Source of the DNA: Thermoleophilales bacterium
GTDB lineage: Bacteria; Actinomycetota; Thermoleophilia; Solirubrobacterales; 70-9
Assembly: GCA_020636955.1 (NCBI GenBank)
Contig: JACJWY010000006.1
Coordinates: 62,001 to 126,000 of the forward strand
DNA: 64,000 nt
Reading direction: 5' to 3'
In this document: piece after piece, positions 1-8,110 of the stretch
Layout: each line of letters opens with the position of its first letter
Numbering within the stretch: position 1 is the stretch's first letter
Notes under the pieces: generated by a model
Database searches by the model: none
What the model was told of the DNA's origin: nothing
Seen by the model: the letters and a program-made list of their open reading frames with translations, nothing else
Program-made: the position numbers and the translations under genes

Positions 1-1767
1 CGCTTCGAGGTTCGGCAGCATGTTGCGGGCGAAGAACTTCGCGCCGGTGACTTTGCCCTCGTAGTACTCCCTGTCCCGGTCGGAAGCGCCGCTGTCGAGT
101 GCGGCGGCAGCCACCTCGGCCTGGCTGATGAGCAGCCAGCCAATCAGCAGGTCACCGAAGGCCTTGAGGAACTGGACCGAGCCCAGCCCCACCTTGTAGA
201 TGCTCTTGGGGTCTTCCTGCGAACCCATCAGGTAACCCATCATTGAACCAACGATCTCGCGCATGCTGGCGATCGCCGTGGTCAGCCGCTCGCGCTCGAG
301 ATCGAGCCCGCTGCCGGAACCGGCAGCAGTGGCATCCATCTTCTCGAGCAGGTGATTGAGCGCCTTTGCCTCGTCACGGACGATCTTGCGGAAGAAGAAG
401 TCCTGGGCCTGGATCGCCGTCGTGCCCTCGTAGAGGCTGTCGATCTTGGCATCGCGGATGTACTGCTCGATCGGGTAGTCCTGGAGAAAGCCGGAGCCAC
501 CATAAGTCTGGAGTGATTCGGTCAGGATCTCGTAGGCCCGCTCCGAGCCGACACCCTTGACGATCGGCAGCAGGAAGTCATTGATCTTCGCTGCGAACTC
601 GGCGTCGACACCCTGGGAGACTTCGGCCGCGACCGGATCATGGTGCAGGGCGGTGAAGATGTACAGCGCCCTGAGGCCCTCTGCATAGGTCTTCTGGGTC
701 ATCAGCGACCGGCGCACATCCGGATGGGCGATGACCGTGACCCGCGGGGCGGTCTTGTCCATGATCTGGGTGAGATCCGCGCCCTGGACCCGTTCCTTCG
801 CGTACTCGAGCGCGTTCAGGTAACCGGTCGAGAGGGTGGCGATCGCCTTGGTGCCGACCATCATGCGGGCGAACTCGATCACGTCGAACATCTGGCGGAT
901 GCCCTGATGGACGTCGCCGACCAGATAGCCGACCGCCGGGTTGTCCCCGTCGCCGAAAGCCATGTCGCAGGTGGCCGAGGCCTTGATCCCCATCTTGTGT
1001 TCGATCGAGGTGACGTTGACCCCGTTGCGGGCGCCGATCTCGCCGGTTTCGGAATCGAAGTGCCACTTGGGGACGACGAAGAGGCTGAGGCCCTTGGTAC
1101 CGGGTCCGGCTCCTTCGGGGCGGGCCAGCGTGTAGTGAAAGATGTTCTCGAACAGGTCGTCCGAGTCACCGGAAGTGATGAAGCGCTTCTCGCCTTCGAT
1201 GTGCCAGGTGCCGTCACCCTGATCGATCGCCTTGGTGCGGCCGGCGCCGACGTCGGAGCCGGCTTCGGGTTCGGTCAGGACCATGGTTGCGCCCCAGTTC
1301 TTCTCGACGGCCATCTGGGCCCAGTGCTTCTGTTCCTCGTTGCCGTTTTTGTAGAGAAGGCCGGCGAAGGCGGGGCCGGCAAGGTAGAAGAAGCCGGCCG
1401 GCAGCGCCCCGCACATGAATTCGTTGATCGCCCAGGAAACGGTGGCCGGGGCGGGGATGCCGCCGACTTCTTCGATCAGGCCAAGTTTTTCCCAGTCGGC
1501 TTCGGTCCAGGCGTGGATCGAATCCTTGAAATCCTGCGGCAGGCTGACGTCGTGGGTGTCCGGATCGAATGAAGGGGGAGTCCGGTCACTGGACTCGAAT
1601 GCGGCAGCGACCGGGCCCTCGGCCAGCTTCGAGGCCTCTTCCAGCATCACCTTTACGGTGTCGGCGTCGAGACCTTCGAACTTTCCGGTCTCCAGTACTG
1701 CCCCGGTGTCGAACATCTCGAAGAGGTTGAACTCGATGTCCCGGACGTTGCTCTTGTAGTGACCCAC
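1..1767 (-). CDS. Acyl-CoA dehydrogenase, large FadE5-like form (3' end cut by window)
   Basis: Flavoprotein predicted to introduce an alpha,beta double bond into an acyl-CoA (beta-oxidation or a related catabolic route). At least 589 codons are visible and the C-terminus lies outside the window. The flavin/substrate motif VLTEPEAGSD lies near residue 170 and the YEGTTAIQAQD segment, carrying the likely catalytic Glu, near residue 445; this belongs to the subgroup of about 600 residues with an extra C-terminal domain. The start is GTG (VGHYKSN...) because a strong GGAGAAATA ribosome site lies just before it. A second member lies at 49528-51324. The substrate is not determinable. The gene is divergent from the MFS exporter, with about 160 bases between them. 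Confidence 0.9.
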   Translation of the reverse strand, partial: MGHYKSNVRDIEFNLFEMFDTGAVLETGKFEGLDADTVKVMLEEASKLAEGPVAAAFESSDRTPPSFDPDTHDVSLPQDFKDSIHAWTEADWEKLGLIEEVGGIPAPATVSWAINEFMCGALPAGFFYLAGPAFAGLLYKNGNEEQKHWAQMAVEKNWGATMVLTEPEAGSDVGAGRTKAIDQGDGTWHIEGEKRFITSGDSDDLFENIFHYTLARPEGAGPGTKGLSLFVVPKWHFDSETGEIGARNGVNVTSIEHKMGIKASATCDMAFGDGDNPAVGYLVGDVHQGIRQMFDVIEFARMMVGTKAIATLSTGYLNALEYAKERVQGADLTQIMDKTAPRVTVIAHPDVRRSLMTQKTYAEGLRALYIFTALHHDPVAAEVSQGVDAEFAAKINDFLLPIVKGVGSERAYEILTESLQTYGGSGFLQDYPIEQYIRDAKIDSLYEGTTAIQAQDFFFRKIVRDEAKALNHLLEKMDATAAGSGSGLDLERERLTTAIASMREIVGSMMGYLMGSQEDPKSIYKVGLGSVQFLKAFGDLLIGWLLISQAEVAAAALDSGASDRDREYYEGKVTGAKFFARNMLPNLEA

Positions 1768-1890
1768 TATTTCTCCGTTCAAAGCCTTTTGACAGTGCCT
1801 GCGACCGGGAAGCATTCCACGATTTGGTGTCGAATGCTTCAAGGTCGCGGCCCGGAAATGGCGGCAAGGGCCTGTGTGACGGATTCACAC

Positions 1891-1930
1891 TTGACATAAA
1901 TTGGTTAGGAGCCTAACATTAGGTTCCTAA
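1891..1930 (+). promoter_or_regulatory. Promoter with double MarR-type operator for the exporter/MarR operon
   Basis: A TTGACA -35 box (1891-1896) is followed after 17 bases by TAACAT (1914-1919). Overlapping the -10 box and the start codon are two tandem copies of TTAGG-NN-CCTAA (1905-1916 and 1919-1930), each a perfect 5-bp inverted repeat, 14 bp apart; together they form a 26-bp near-palindrome matching its complement at 22 positions. MarR repressors commonly bind such sites, and the marR gene lies downstream in the same operon, so autorepression is inferred. The transcript would start only a few bases before the ATG at 1930, with no ribosome site. Confidence 0.75.
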
Positions 1931-3384
1931 TGAATCAGGATTCCTCAACTCGCATCGAGCCTTACGTCTGGAAAATAGCCGGGGTCGTGATCCTCGGCAT
2001 GATCATGTCGATTCTCGACACGACGATCGTCAACGTCGCCCTCGACACCCTCGCCAAGGACCTTCACACGACGCTTAGCGACATCCAGTGGGTGGCTACC
2101 GGCTACCTGCTTTCCCTTGCGGCAGTAATCCCTCTGACCGGCTGGGCGGCGCGAAAGTTCGGGGCAAAGCGGGTCTACATCTCGTCGATCGTCCTTTTCA
2201 CCCTCGGCTCGGCGCTATGCGGTGTGGCCGATTCGAGCACCTCGCTGATCGCTTTCCGCGTCATCCAGGGCATCGGCGGCGGCATGATCATGCCGATCGC
2301 ACAAATGATCATGGCCGAAGTCGCCGGACCCCAGCGCATGGGTCGGGTAATGAGCGTCACCGTGATGCCGGCGATGCTGGCCCCGATCCTGGGCCCCACG
2401 ATCGGCGGTCTGATCCTTCAGAACCTGCACTGGTCCTGGATCTTCTTCGTCAACGTTCCGGTAGGAATCGTCGCGGTGATTCTCGCCATGAGGATGCTGC
2501 CGCATTCGAAACTGGGGGAGGCCGGAAAGCTCGACGTCACCGGCCTCATCCTGATGGTGCTCGGCATCCCTTCGCTGGTTTTCGGCATCTCCGAGATCGG
2601 CAGCACCGGTTCGTTCAACCATCCCGAGGTGATCTGGCCGATCGTCGCCGGTCTGTTCCTGATCGCCGCCTTCATCTGGCATGCGATGAGGACCGAGCGG
2701 CCGCTGCTCGACGTCAGGCTCTACTCGAACAGGATCTTCGGGGCAGCTTCCCTGACGACCTTCGCGCTCGGTGCGGCCCTCTTCGGGGCGATGATCCTGG
2801 TTCCGCTCTACTACCAGCAGATCCGCCACGAAAGCGTGGTGGCCACGGGCCTGCTGGTCGGGCCACAGGGACTTGGCATGCTCTTCGTCGCCCCGTTCGC
2901 GGCCCGCTTGACGGCCCGCTACGGCGGTGGAAAGGTCGCGACCGTCGGCGTCTCGATCCTCTGCCTCGCTTCGCTGCCCTTCGTCTTCATCGGACCGGAC
3001 ACCTCGATCGTCTTCCTCTCGCTGATGCTCCTGGTCAGGGGAGTAGGCATCGGCCTTGCCTTCATGCCGACCATGACTGTCGCCTACGCCTCGCTACGGA
3101 AAGATCAGCTCTCGGATGCGACACCCCAGATGAACGTGATTCAGCGGGTAGGCGGCGCCATCGGCACTGCAGTCCTGGCGGTCGTCCTGCAGCAGGCAAG
3201 CCAGGGTGCGACCACCGCCACAGCGGCGGCGGATGCCTTCGGCACCGCCTATCTGTGGGCGCTCGGCATCGCGCTTTTGGCCCTGATCCCCTGTGTGGTG
3301 CTCTGGCGGGCAGAGAAGCCGGCCGAACCGGCGAGTGAGGAAGAAAAGATTGCGGAGGCCGAACTTGAGCCGCTCGGCGCCTGA
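1930..3384 (+). CDS. MFS drug exporter, DHA2 (EmrB/QacA) family
   Basis: Predicted proton-coupled multidrug exporter of the inner membrane, 484 residues with about 14 hydrophobic segments, the usual size for DHA2. Visible signatures: LDTTIVNVAL in the first membrane segment (the family's motif D), a motif-A-like loop GWAARKFGAKR after segment 2, and the motif-C-like GPTIGG near residue 155. The start ATG forms the end of the operator palindrome and has no ribosome site, fitting a leaderless or nearly leaderless transcript. The next gene, a MarR regulator, overlaps the 3' end by 20 bases, so this is a repressor-controlled export operon. The exported compound is unknown. Confidence 0.92.
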   Translation: MNQDSSTRIEPYVWKIAGVVILGMIMSILDTTIVNVALDTLAKDLHTTLSDIQWVATGYLLSLAAVIPLTGWAARKFGAKRVYISSIVLFTLGSALCGVADSSTSLIAFRVIQGIGGGMIMPIAQMIMAEVAGPQRMGRVMSVTVMPAMLAPILGPTIGGLILQNLHWSWIFFVNVPVGIVAVILAMRMLPHSKLGEAGKLDVTGLILMVLGIPSLVFGISEIGSTGSFNHPEVIWPIVAGLFLIAAFIWHAMRTERPLLDVRLYSNRIFGAASLTTFALGAALFGAMILVPLYYQQIRHESVVATGLLVGPQGLGMLFVAPFAARLTARYGGGKVATVGVSILCLASLPFVFIGPDTSIVFLSLMLLVRGVGIGLAFMPTMTVAYASLRKDQLSDATPQMNVIQRVGGAIGTAVLAVVLQQASQGATTATAAADAFGTAYLWALGIALLALIPCVVLWRAEKPAEPASEEEKIAEAELEPLGA

Positions 3385-3844
3385 GATCCCGGCCGAGCTG
3401 ACCGGAAGCCGGCTCGAGGTAATCCGGTCCTTCAAGAATGCCTACCGGACCCTGAGCCGCCGGAAGGGCCGCGAGACCCACCGTCTCGGCGCCAGCGAAG
3501 TCAGCCAGGCCCAGTTTGAGCTCCTGGTCGAGCTTCGCAAGGACGGCCCGATGGCGATCGGCGAGCTTGCCCAGGTGACGGGCCTGAGCCCGGCCAGCGT
3601 TTCGCAGATGGTCGACCGCCTTTCCGACCAGGGTCACGTCGAGAGGATTCGCTCCGACGAGGACCGTCGAATCGTCAAGGTTGACCTCTCCGACCAGGGA
3701 CGCAGCACCATTGCTCCGATCATCGAGAGCTGGCACCTCAAGTGGATCGAGGCGCTTGACGGACTTTCGGACTCCGATCTGGAAGCTGCCAGCAAGGTTC
3801 TCGATCGGATCGCGGCCATCTACGAGGAACCGGAACGACACTGA
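3365..3844 (+). CDS. MarR-family transcriptional regulator
   Basis: Winged-helix repressor of 159 residues. The DNA-binding segment is GELAQVTGLSPASVSQMVDRL, followed by the wing DEDRRIVKVDLSDQG. The start chosen is TTG at 3365, inside the exporter gene, because GGAGG lies six bases upstream; the open frame continues further 5' but without a better start. Overlap with the exporter implies translational coupling. The likely target is the double TTAGG-NN-CCTAA operator in front of the exporter, so the protein should repress its own operon until a ligand releases it. The ligand is not known. Confidence 0.88.
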   Translation: MSRSAPEIPAELTGSRLEVIRSFKNAYRTLSRRKGRETHRLGASEVSQAQFELLVELRKDGPMAIGELAQVTGLSPASVSQMVDRLSDQGHVERIRSDEDRRIVKVDLSDQGRSTIAPIIESWHLKWIEALDGLSDSDLEAASKVLDRIAAIYEEPERH

Positions 3845-3889
3845 CCCGCCTCGACGGGTGCCGGAACTAGACTGGCATCCGGTGAGAGC

Positions 3890-5584
3890 GTGACCAGGAT
3901 CATCGAGGCCTCGATCGCCGACCTGCGGACCGCGCTCGATGCGGGAGAGGTGACCGCGGTCGAACTCGTCGAGGCCTGCTTCGACCGGATCGACGCCTAC
4001 GACGGACCGGGGACTGACACCAGGCTGAACTCGGTGGTGGTGCGGAACGCCGAGGCGAGGATCGAGGCGGCCGCCTCCGATGAGAGGCGCGCCGAAGGCA
4101 GGGTGGCCGGTCCGCTCGACGGAATCCCCTATACGGCCAAGGACAGCTACCTGGTCCGGGGCATGACTGCCGCTTCCGGCAGCCCCGCATTCGTCAACCT
4201 GATCGCCCGAAGTGATGCCTTCACAGTTGGCAGATTGCGGGCAGGAGGGGCGATATGCCTGGGCAAGACCAACATGCCCCCAATGGCCAATGGCGGCATG
4301 CAGCGGGGGATCTACGGCCGGGCCGAGAGCCCTTACAACGCCGGTTACCTCACCGCTCCGTTCGCCTCGGGATCGTCTAATGGCGCCGGCACCGCGACCG
4401 CCGCCAGCTTCGCGGCCTTCGGCCTTGCCGAGGAAACCTGGTCGAGCGGGCGGGGGCCGGCCTCGAACAACGGGCTTTGCGCATACACACCTTCGCGGGG
4501 GGTGATTTCGGTGCGCGGGAACTGGCCGCTGACCCCGACTATGGACGTGGTCGTCCCGTACGCGCGCAGCATGCGCGACCTGCTGGAGGTGCTTGACGTG
4601 ATCGTGGCCGACGATCCCGAGACCAGGGGAGACCTGTGGCGCTCGCAGCGGTGGATCGAACTGCCGGCCGCTTCGGAAGTTCGACCCGATTCGTATCCAG
4701 ATCTGGCAGCGACGCCTGCCGCGCTTGCCGGCAGGAGATTCGGTGTTCCCCGCATGTACATCAACGCCGATCCAATTGCCGGCACAGGGGAGAAGACGGA
4801 CATCTGGGGGCCTGCCGGCGAACGCGTCGAAACCCGCCAATCGGTGATCGACCTTTGGCGGGAGGCCCGTCGAGACCTCGAGGCGGCCGGGGCGCAAGTG
4901 GTCGAGGTCGACTTCCCGGCGGTCTCAAACTACGAGGCCGACCGTCCCGGTTATCCGAACGTTTTTACCCGGGGGCTGGTCAGTCCGCAATTCCTCGACG
5001 AGGAATTGCGAGGACTCTCGGCCTGGGCTTACGATGACTTCCTCCGCGCCAACGATGACCCGGCCCTGAACCGCCTGGCAGAAGTTGACGGGAATCTGAT
5101 CTTCCCGCATGAACCCGGCACGCTTCCGGGACGGGAGGGCGATCTCGCCTTCGGGATGGAGGAGTACGTCGAAATGGCGAAGGCCGGTCTCCGGTCCTGG
5201 GACGAGCTGCCGGAGCTTGAAGCGGGGTTGCGCGGTCTCGAGCAGACCCGGCGGATTGACCTTGAGGAATGGATGAACGACCTCGGCCTTGACTCGGTTG
5301 TGTTTCCGGCGGTTGCCGACGTCGCCCCGGCCGACGCCGACGTAAATCCCGAATCGGCGGACCGGGCGTGGGCCAACGGAGTCTGGGTGGCGAACGGAAA
5401 TCTGGTGCCCCGGCACCTCGGAATTCCCACCGTGACGGTACCGATGGGGCTGATGTCCGATACGGAAATGCCGGTCGGGCTCACCTTCGCCGGACGTGCC
5501 TATGACGACAATGCATTGCTCCGTCAGGCGTCGGGCTTCGAAGCGATCCGCCCGCGCAGGGTTGCACCCCCGCGAACTCCCTGA
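3890..5584 (+). CDS. Amidase-signature family hydrolase (variant nucleophile segment)
   Basis: Predicted amide (or ester) hydrolase of 564 residues. The amidase-signature catalytic Lys is K84 (GIPYTAKD) and the cis-Ser lies in GSSNGAG (162-163). The nucleophile segment reads ETWSSGRGPASNN instead of the common DTGGS[IL]R, giving Ser185/186 as nucleophile; I recall similar SSGR forms in amidases of fungal type. A TAGACT -10 box lies at 3868-3873 and the GTG start is preceded by GGTGAGAGC. The gene follows marR by 45 bases and may be partly co-transcribed with it. A second, classical amidase is at 48113-49525. Substrate unknown. Confidence 0.85.
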   Translation: MTRIIEASIADLRTALDAGEVTAVELVEACFDRIDAYDGPGTDTRLNSVVVRNAEARIEAAASDERRAEGRVAGPLDGIPYTAKDSYLVRGMTAASGSPAFVNLIARSDAFTVGRLRAGGAICLGKTNMPPMANGGMQRGIYGRAESPYNAGYLTAPFASGSSNGAGTATAASFAAFGLAEETWSSGRGPASNNGLCAYTPSRGVISVRGNWPLTPTMDVVVPYARSMRDLLEVLDVIVADDPETRGDLWRSQRWIELPAASEVRPDSYPDLAATPAALAGRRFGVPRMYINADPIAGTGEKTDIWGPAGERVETRQSVIDLWREARRDLEAAGAQVVEVDFPAVSNYEADRPGYPNVFTRGLVSPQFLDEELRGLSAWAYDDFLRANDDPALNRLAEVDGNLIFPHEPGTLPGREGDLAFGMEEYVEMAKAGLRSWDELPELEAGLRGLEQTRRIDLEEWMNDLGLDSVVFPAVADVAPADADVNPESADRAWANGVWVANGNLVPRHLGIPTVTVPMGLMSDTEMPVGLTFAGRAYDDNALLRQASGFEAIRPRRVAPPRTP

Positions 5585-5603
5585 TCACCTGGCAGATCGG
5601 ATC

Positions 5604-7256
5604 TCATGAACCGGGACCCGGCGCGTGGAGCGGGAAGATCTCCGGCGGGCAAGGTTCTTTCTCTCCGCTGTCCAGCTGGGCCTGAAGGGCCGGGTAGTCG
5701 CCGGCAATCTCCTTCCTGGGCAACCCGTCGAGGGCGAGGATCGCGTCGGTTGCTGCGAGGACCTGCTTGCGCATCTGGGCGAAATCGATTGCCTTCGCCC
5801 CGAATGCCGGGTCATAAAGCGACCAGGGACCGGAGATGATTGCCAGGGTCGGAACCACCTCGCGCTGGAATACGGTGCCGAGACCACCCATCGAGCAGAT
5901 CGACGGGGCCGTATTGGGGTCAGGAACGCCAAGTCCCTTCAGGACTGCGGTTCTCACGGTCTTTCTCCGCTGGACCACCTCTGCAGCTACATCGCGGAGG
6001 ACCTGGCTGTCGCCGGCACCCATGATGGCCGGATCCTGCTTTCCGGTGAAAACGAGGCGACGGTTCGGGCCTTCGCCCTTCGGCAGTATTTCCCTGGTTC
6101 CAAGGTGCTCCAGCCCGAAACCGAAAACCGTGGTCTTCTTGTTGATCGGGTAGTTCTTCATGGTCAGGCCGTCGTTGCGGAAGGCGTCATGGGCGGTCGA
6201 GAAGACCAGCTCAAGGGTCCGAGGGCGGCAGGACAAAGGCAGGCTGGCGTAGTACTTGCCCATCGCCAGCATCCCGATCACCCCATCCTCCTGCACCCAG
6301 GAGTTTCCGTCGGTGTTTGCCACCACGACCATCTTTTCCCTGCTCCTGCCCGGCAGGCGTGCGATCAGGTTCCGGGTCGGCTTCCGCAGAATGCGGGCCT
6401 TGACCCGAACGGTGGCAGAGGCGTCCCGGGCGGCGAGTGCTTTCAGCTGCTCACCCTGGGACCGACCGACGAACAGTTCCGGCTGCCGGTAGATCGTGCC
6501 GGTATGTGGGTCGTAGTAACCGCGCACCTGCCGGGCCGGAAGGTCAAAGGCAAATATCACCCCGGCTGCCCCGGCCTTGCTGGCTGCCAGCGAGTCGACC
6601 TGAAGGTTGGGGCTCAGATACGGACGGGTGTAGTCGCTGTAACCCTCAAGGTCGGCCGACTGCCACACCCCGAGGATCGGGCCAATCAGCCCGAAGGGGA
6701 TCGAACCAGGCTGGAAATCCCTGATCACGACTTTGCCGGCCGAGTTGGCGGCGGTGATGTCCTCGTCGGGCGGCAGATACACGAGCTTCCCGCTGCTTCC
6801 CTTGCCCGCTGCCGGCCGAGACCAGTGGACTGCGCCGGCGTCGGGGATGGAGATCGCATCCCCGGTTGCTTTCCGCACGGTCAACTCACCGGCCGCGCCA
6901 ATGTCAAGGCCAGGCCGGTTACGAAATCGCGTCGTAGGCAGCCAGGTGTAGGGCCTGAACCGGCCGGAGCTGATCCGGAATCCGATCGCGCGCGCCTGGC
7001 TCTCGAGCCAGTTGATTGCCCGGTTGTGGGAATTGCTGCCGAGGTTGCGGGGGCCGAAGCTGTTGAATTTGACGGTCATCGACCGAAGCCGGGCGGCTGC
7101 GGTGAACTGTGAGGCATTTGTGACCGCCGGGCACTTTTCGTGGAGCGAAGCGACGGCCTTCGTCGGGCCGATCGGGTCGGGTGAAGCCGGGCCGGTCATA
7201 ACGCAGGCGGTCACAGACAAGGCCAGCACGATTACGGCAACACCTCTGGTCAGCAT
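5604..7256 (-). CDS. Secreted lipoprotein with PA-like and M28 zinc-peptidase-like domain
   Basis: 550 residues. The N-terminus is a lipoprotein signal with lipobox VTAC (Cys18), so the protein should be anchored outside the membrane. The middle resembles a protease-associated insert (about 140-270: KLVYLPP, GKVVIRDF, AGAAGVIFAF) and the C-terminal half an M28-type fold (about 300-535). The first metal-binding segment reads VVVANTDGNSWVQEDG, where relatives usually have His before TDG; here Asn replaces it, so activity may be lost or altered. A ribosome site GAGAGAGGGAAAG precedes the ATG. It is divergent from the TetR gene, which may control it. Peptidase function is a family inference. Confidence 0.7.
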   Translation of the reverse strand: MLTRGVAVIVLALSVTACVMTGPASPDPIGPTKAVASLHEKCPAVTNASQFTAAARLRSMTVKFNSFGPRNLGSNSHNRAINWLESQARAIGFRISSGRFRPYTWLPTTRFRNRPGLDIGAAGELTVRKATGDAISIPDAGAVHWSRPAAGKGSSGKLVYLPPDEDITAANSAGKVVIRDFQPGSIPFGLIGPILGVWQSADLEGYSDYTRPYLSPNLQVDSLAASKAGAAGVIFAFDLPARQVRGYYDPHTGTIYRQPELFVGRSQGEQLKALAARDASATVRVKARILRKPTRNLIARLPGRSREKMVVVANTDGNSWVQEDGVIGMLAMGKYYASLPLSCRPRTLELVFSTAHDAFRNDGLTMKNYPINKKTTVFGFGLEHLGTREILPKGEGPNRRLVFTGKQDPAIMGAGDSQVLRDVAAEVVQRRKTVRTAVLKGLGVPDPNTAPSICSMGGLGTVFQREVVPTLAIISGPWSLYDPAFGAKAIDFAQMRKQVLAATDAILALDGLPRKEIAGDYPALQAQLDSGEKEPCPPEIFPLHAPGPGS

Positions 7257-7399
7257 CTTTCCCTCTCTCTCAATTGCCCGCCGGTCCCTGTCGCCGGGGG
7301 CATCCCTTTCCCAAAATACAGTATCGTACGCTGGAGAGGAAGGTCCGGGTCCAGCGGATCCGGGAGCTCAAACACAGCGGGCAGGAGGGTGATTCGCGG
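7257..7399. promoter_or_regulatory. Divergent promoter region, lipoprotein / TetR
   Basis: This 143-base gap separates the lipoprotein gene from the TetR-fusion operon. Around 7310-7335 there is an AT-richer patch (CCCAAAATACAGTATCGTACG) that could supply -10 boxes in either direction. Read for the lipoprotein it contains TATTTT. The short partial symmetry TAC...GTA is too weak for me to name an operator. Confidence 0.35.
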
Positions 7400-8110
7400 T
7401 TGAGTCGCAGGCAAACCATCAGGTCGGGAGTTTTCTTCTCGCCGAGGAGCGAGCTTCCGAGGGGTCGTCACGCGCTCAAGCGTGACCAGGCGATGGCGGC
7501 CCAGCGGGAGCGGCTGATGGCAGGTTTCTGCGAAGCGGTGGCCGAACGGGGCCTGGCCGGATTGACGGTCGCCGACGTCGTCTCGAGGGTCGGTGTTTCA
7601 CGAAGCGCTTTTTACGATTGCTTCGATGACCTTGAGGGATGTGCGGATTCGAGCTACGAGCGGTTCATCTCGGTACTTGTCGAGCGCCTCTTTTTCGCCC
7701 TCGATCCGGAATTGCCATGGGACCGGTATGTGGAAGCGGGCATTCGCGCATATCTGGGAGCTCTCCAGTCGGATCCCGTGGTCGCGAGGGCAATGCAGAT
7801 CGAGATGGACGCGGCCGGAAAGGCGGCACGGACCCGGCGAAGGATCGCTCTGAACCAGATGGCAGAGGTGATTGCCGCCCGGTACAAGGTGCTGATGCAG
7901 GAGGATCCCGCTCTCGAACCGGTTCCGGTGGAAGCGCATCTGGCGATGATCTACGGCATGAGGCAATTGGCTTGCGACGCCCTGGATACCGAGGCGGAGC
8001 CGGACCTGCTCGGGCTGGTGGAACCGACCAGAAAATGGATTCTCGCCGCGGTATACGGCGCTTCAGAGGTTGACCGGATTGAGAGCAACCTGGTCGGAGA
8101 TGAAAATTGA
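7400..8110 (+). CDS. TetR-family transcriptional regulator
   Basis: 236 residues from TTG at 7400. The N-terminal helix-turn-helix is visible as LTVADVVSRVGVSRSAFYDCF (about residues 55-75), with a helical ligand-binding remainder. The TTG start has GGAGG eleven bases upstream; the open frame reaches back to 7274, but that extension looks like promoter DNA. The stop codon overlaps the TTG of the next gene as TTGA, so the regulator and the secreted fusion enzyme are translationally coupled. Likely targets are this operon and the divergent lipoprotein. Ligand unknown. Confidence 0.8.
   Translation: MSRRQTIRSGVFFSPRSELPRGRHALKRDQAMAAQRERLMAGFCEAVAERGLAGLTVADVVSRVGVSRSAFYDCFDDLEGCADSSYERFISVLVERLFFALDPELPWDRYVEAGIRAYLGALQSDPVVARAMQIEMDAAGKAARTRRRIALNQMAEVIAARYKVLMQEDPALEPVPVEAHLAMIYGMRQLACDALDTEAEPDLLGLVEPTRKWILAAVYGASEVDRIESNLVGDEN

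Noticed and set aside
640..1572. 310-codon plus-strand frame antisense to the acyl-CoA dehydrogenase
   Set aside because: The other strand carries full acyl-CoA dehydrogenase motifs; this frame is a typical high-GC shadow.
2088..3338. 416-codon plus-strand frame inside the exporter gene
   Set aside because: Overlaps the clear MFS transporter in another phase; composition is Arg/His/Asp rich without motifs.
3062..4897. 611-codon open frame on the minus strand
   Set aside because: It lies antisense to the marR and amidase genes, is full of Arg/Pro/Gly from high-GC codons, and has no recognisable domain.
5625..7112. 495-codon plus-strand frame antisense to the lipoprotein gene
   Set aside because: No domain or start signal; the opposite strand has a lipobox, ribosome site and conserved fold.
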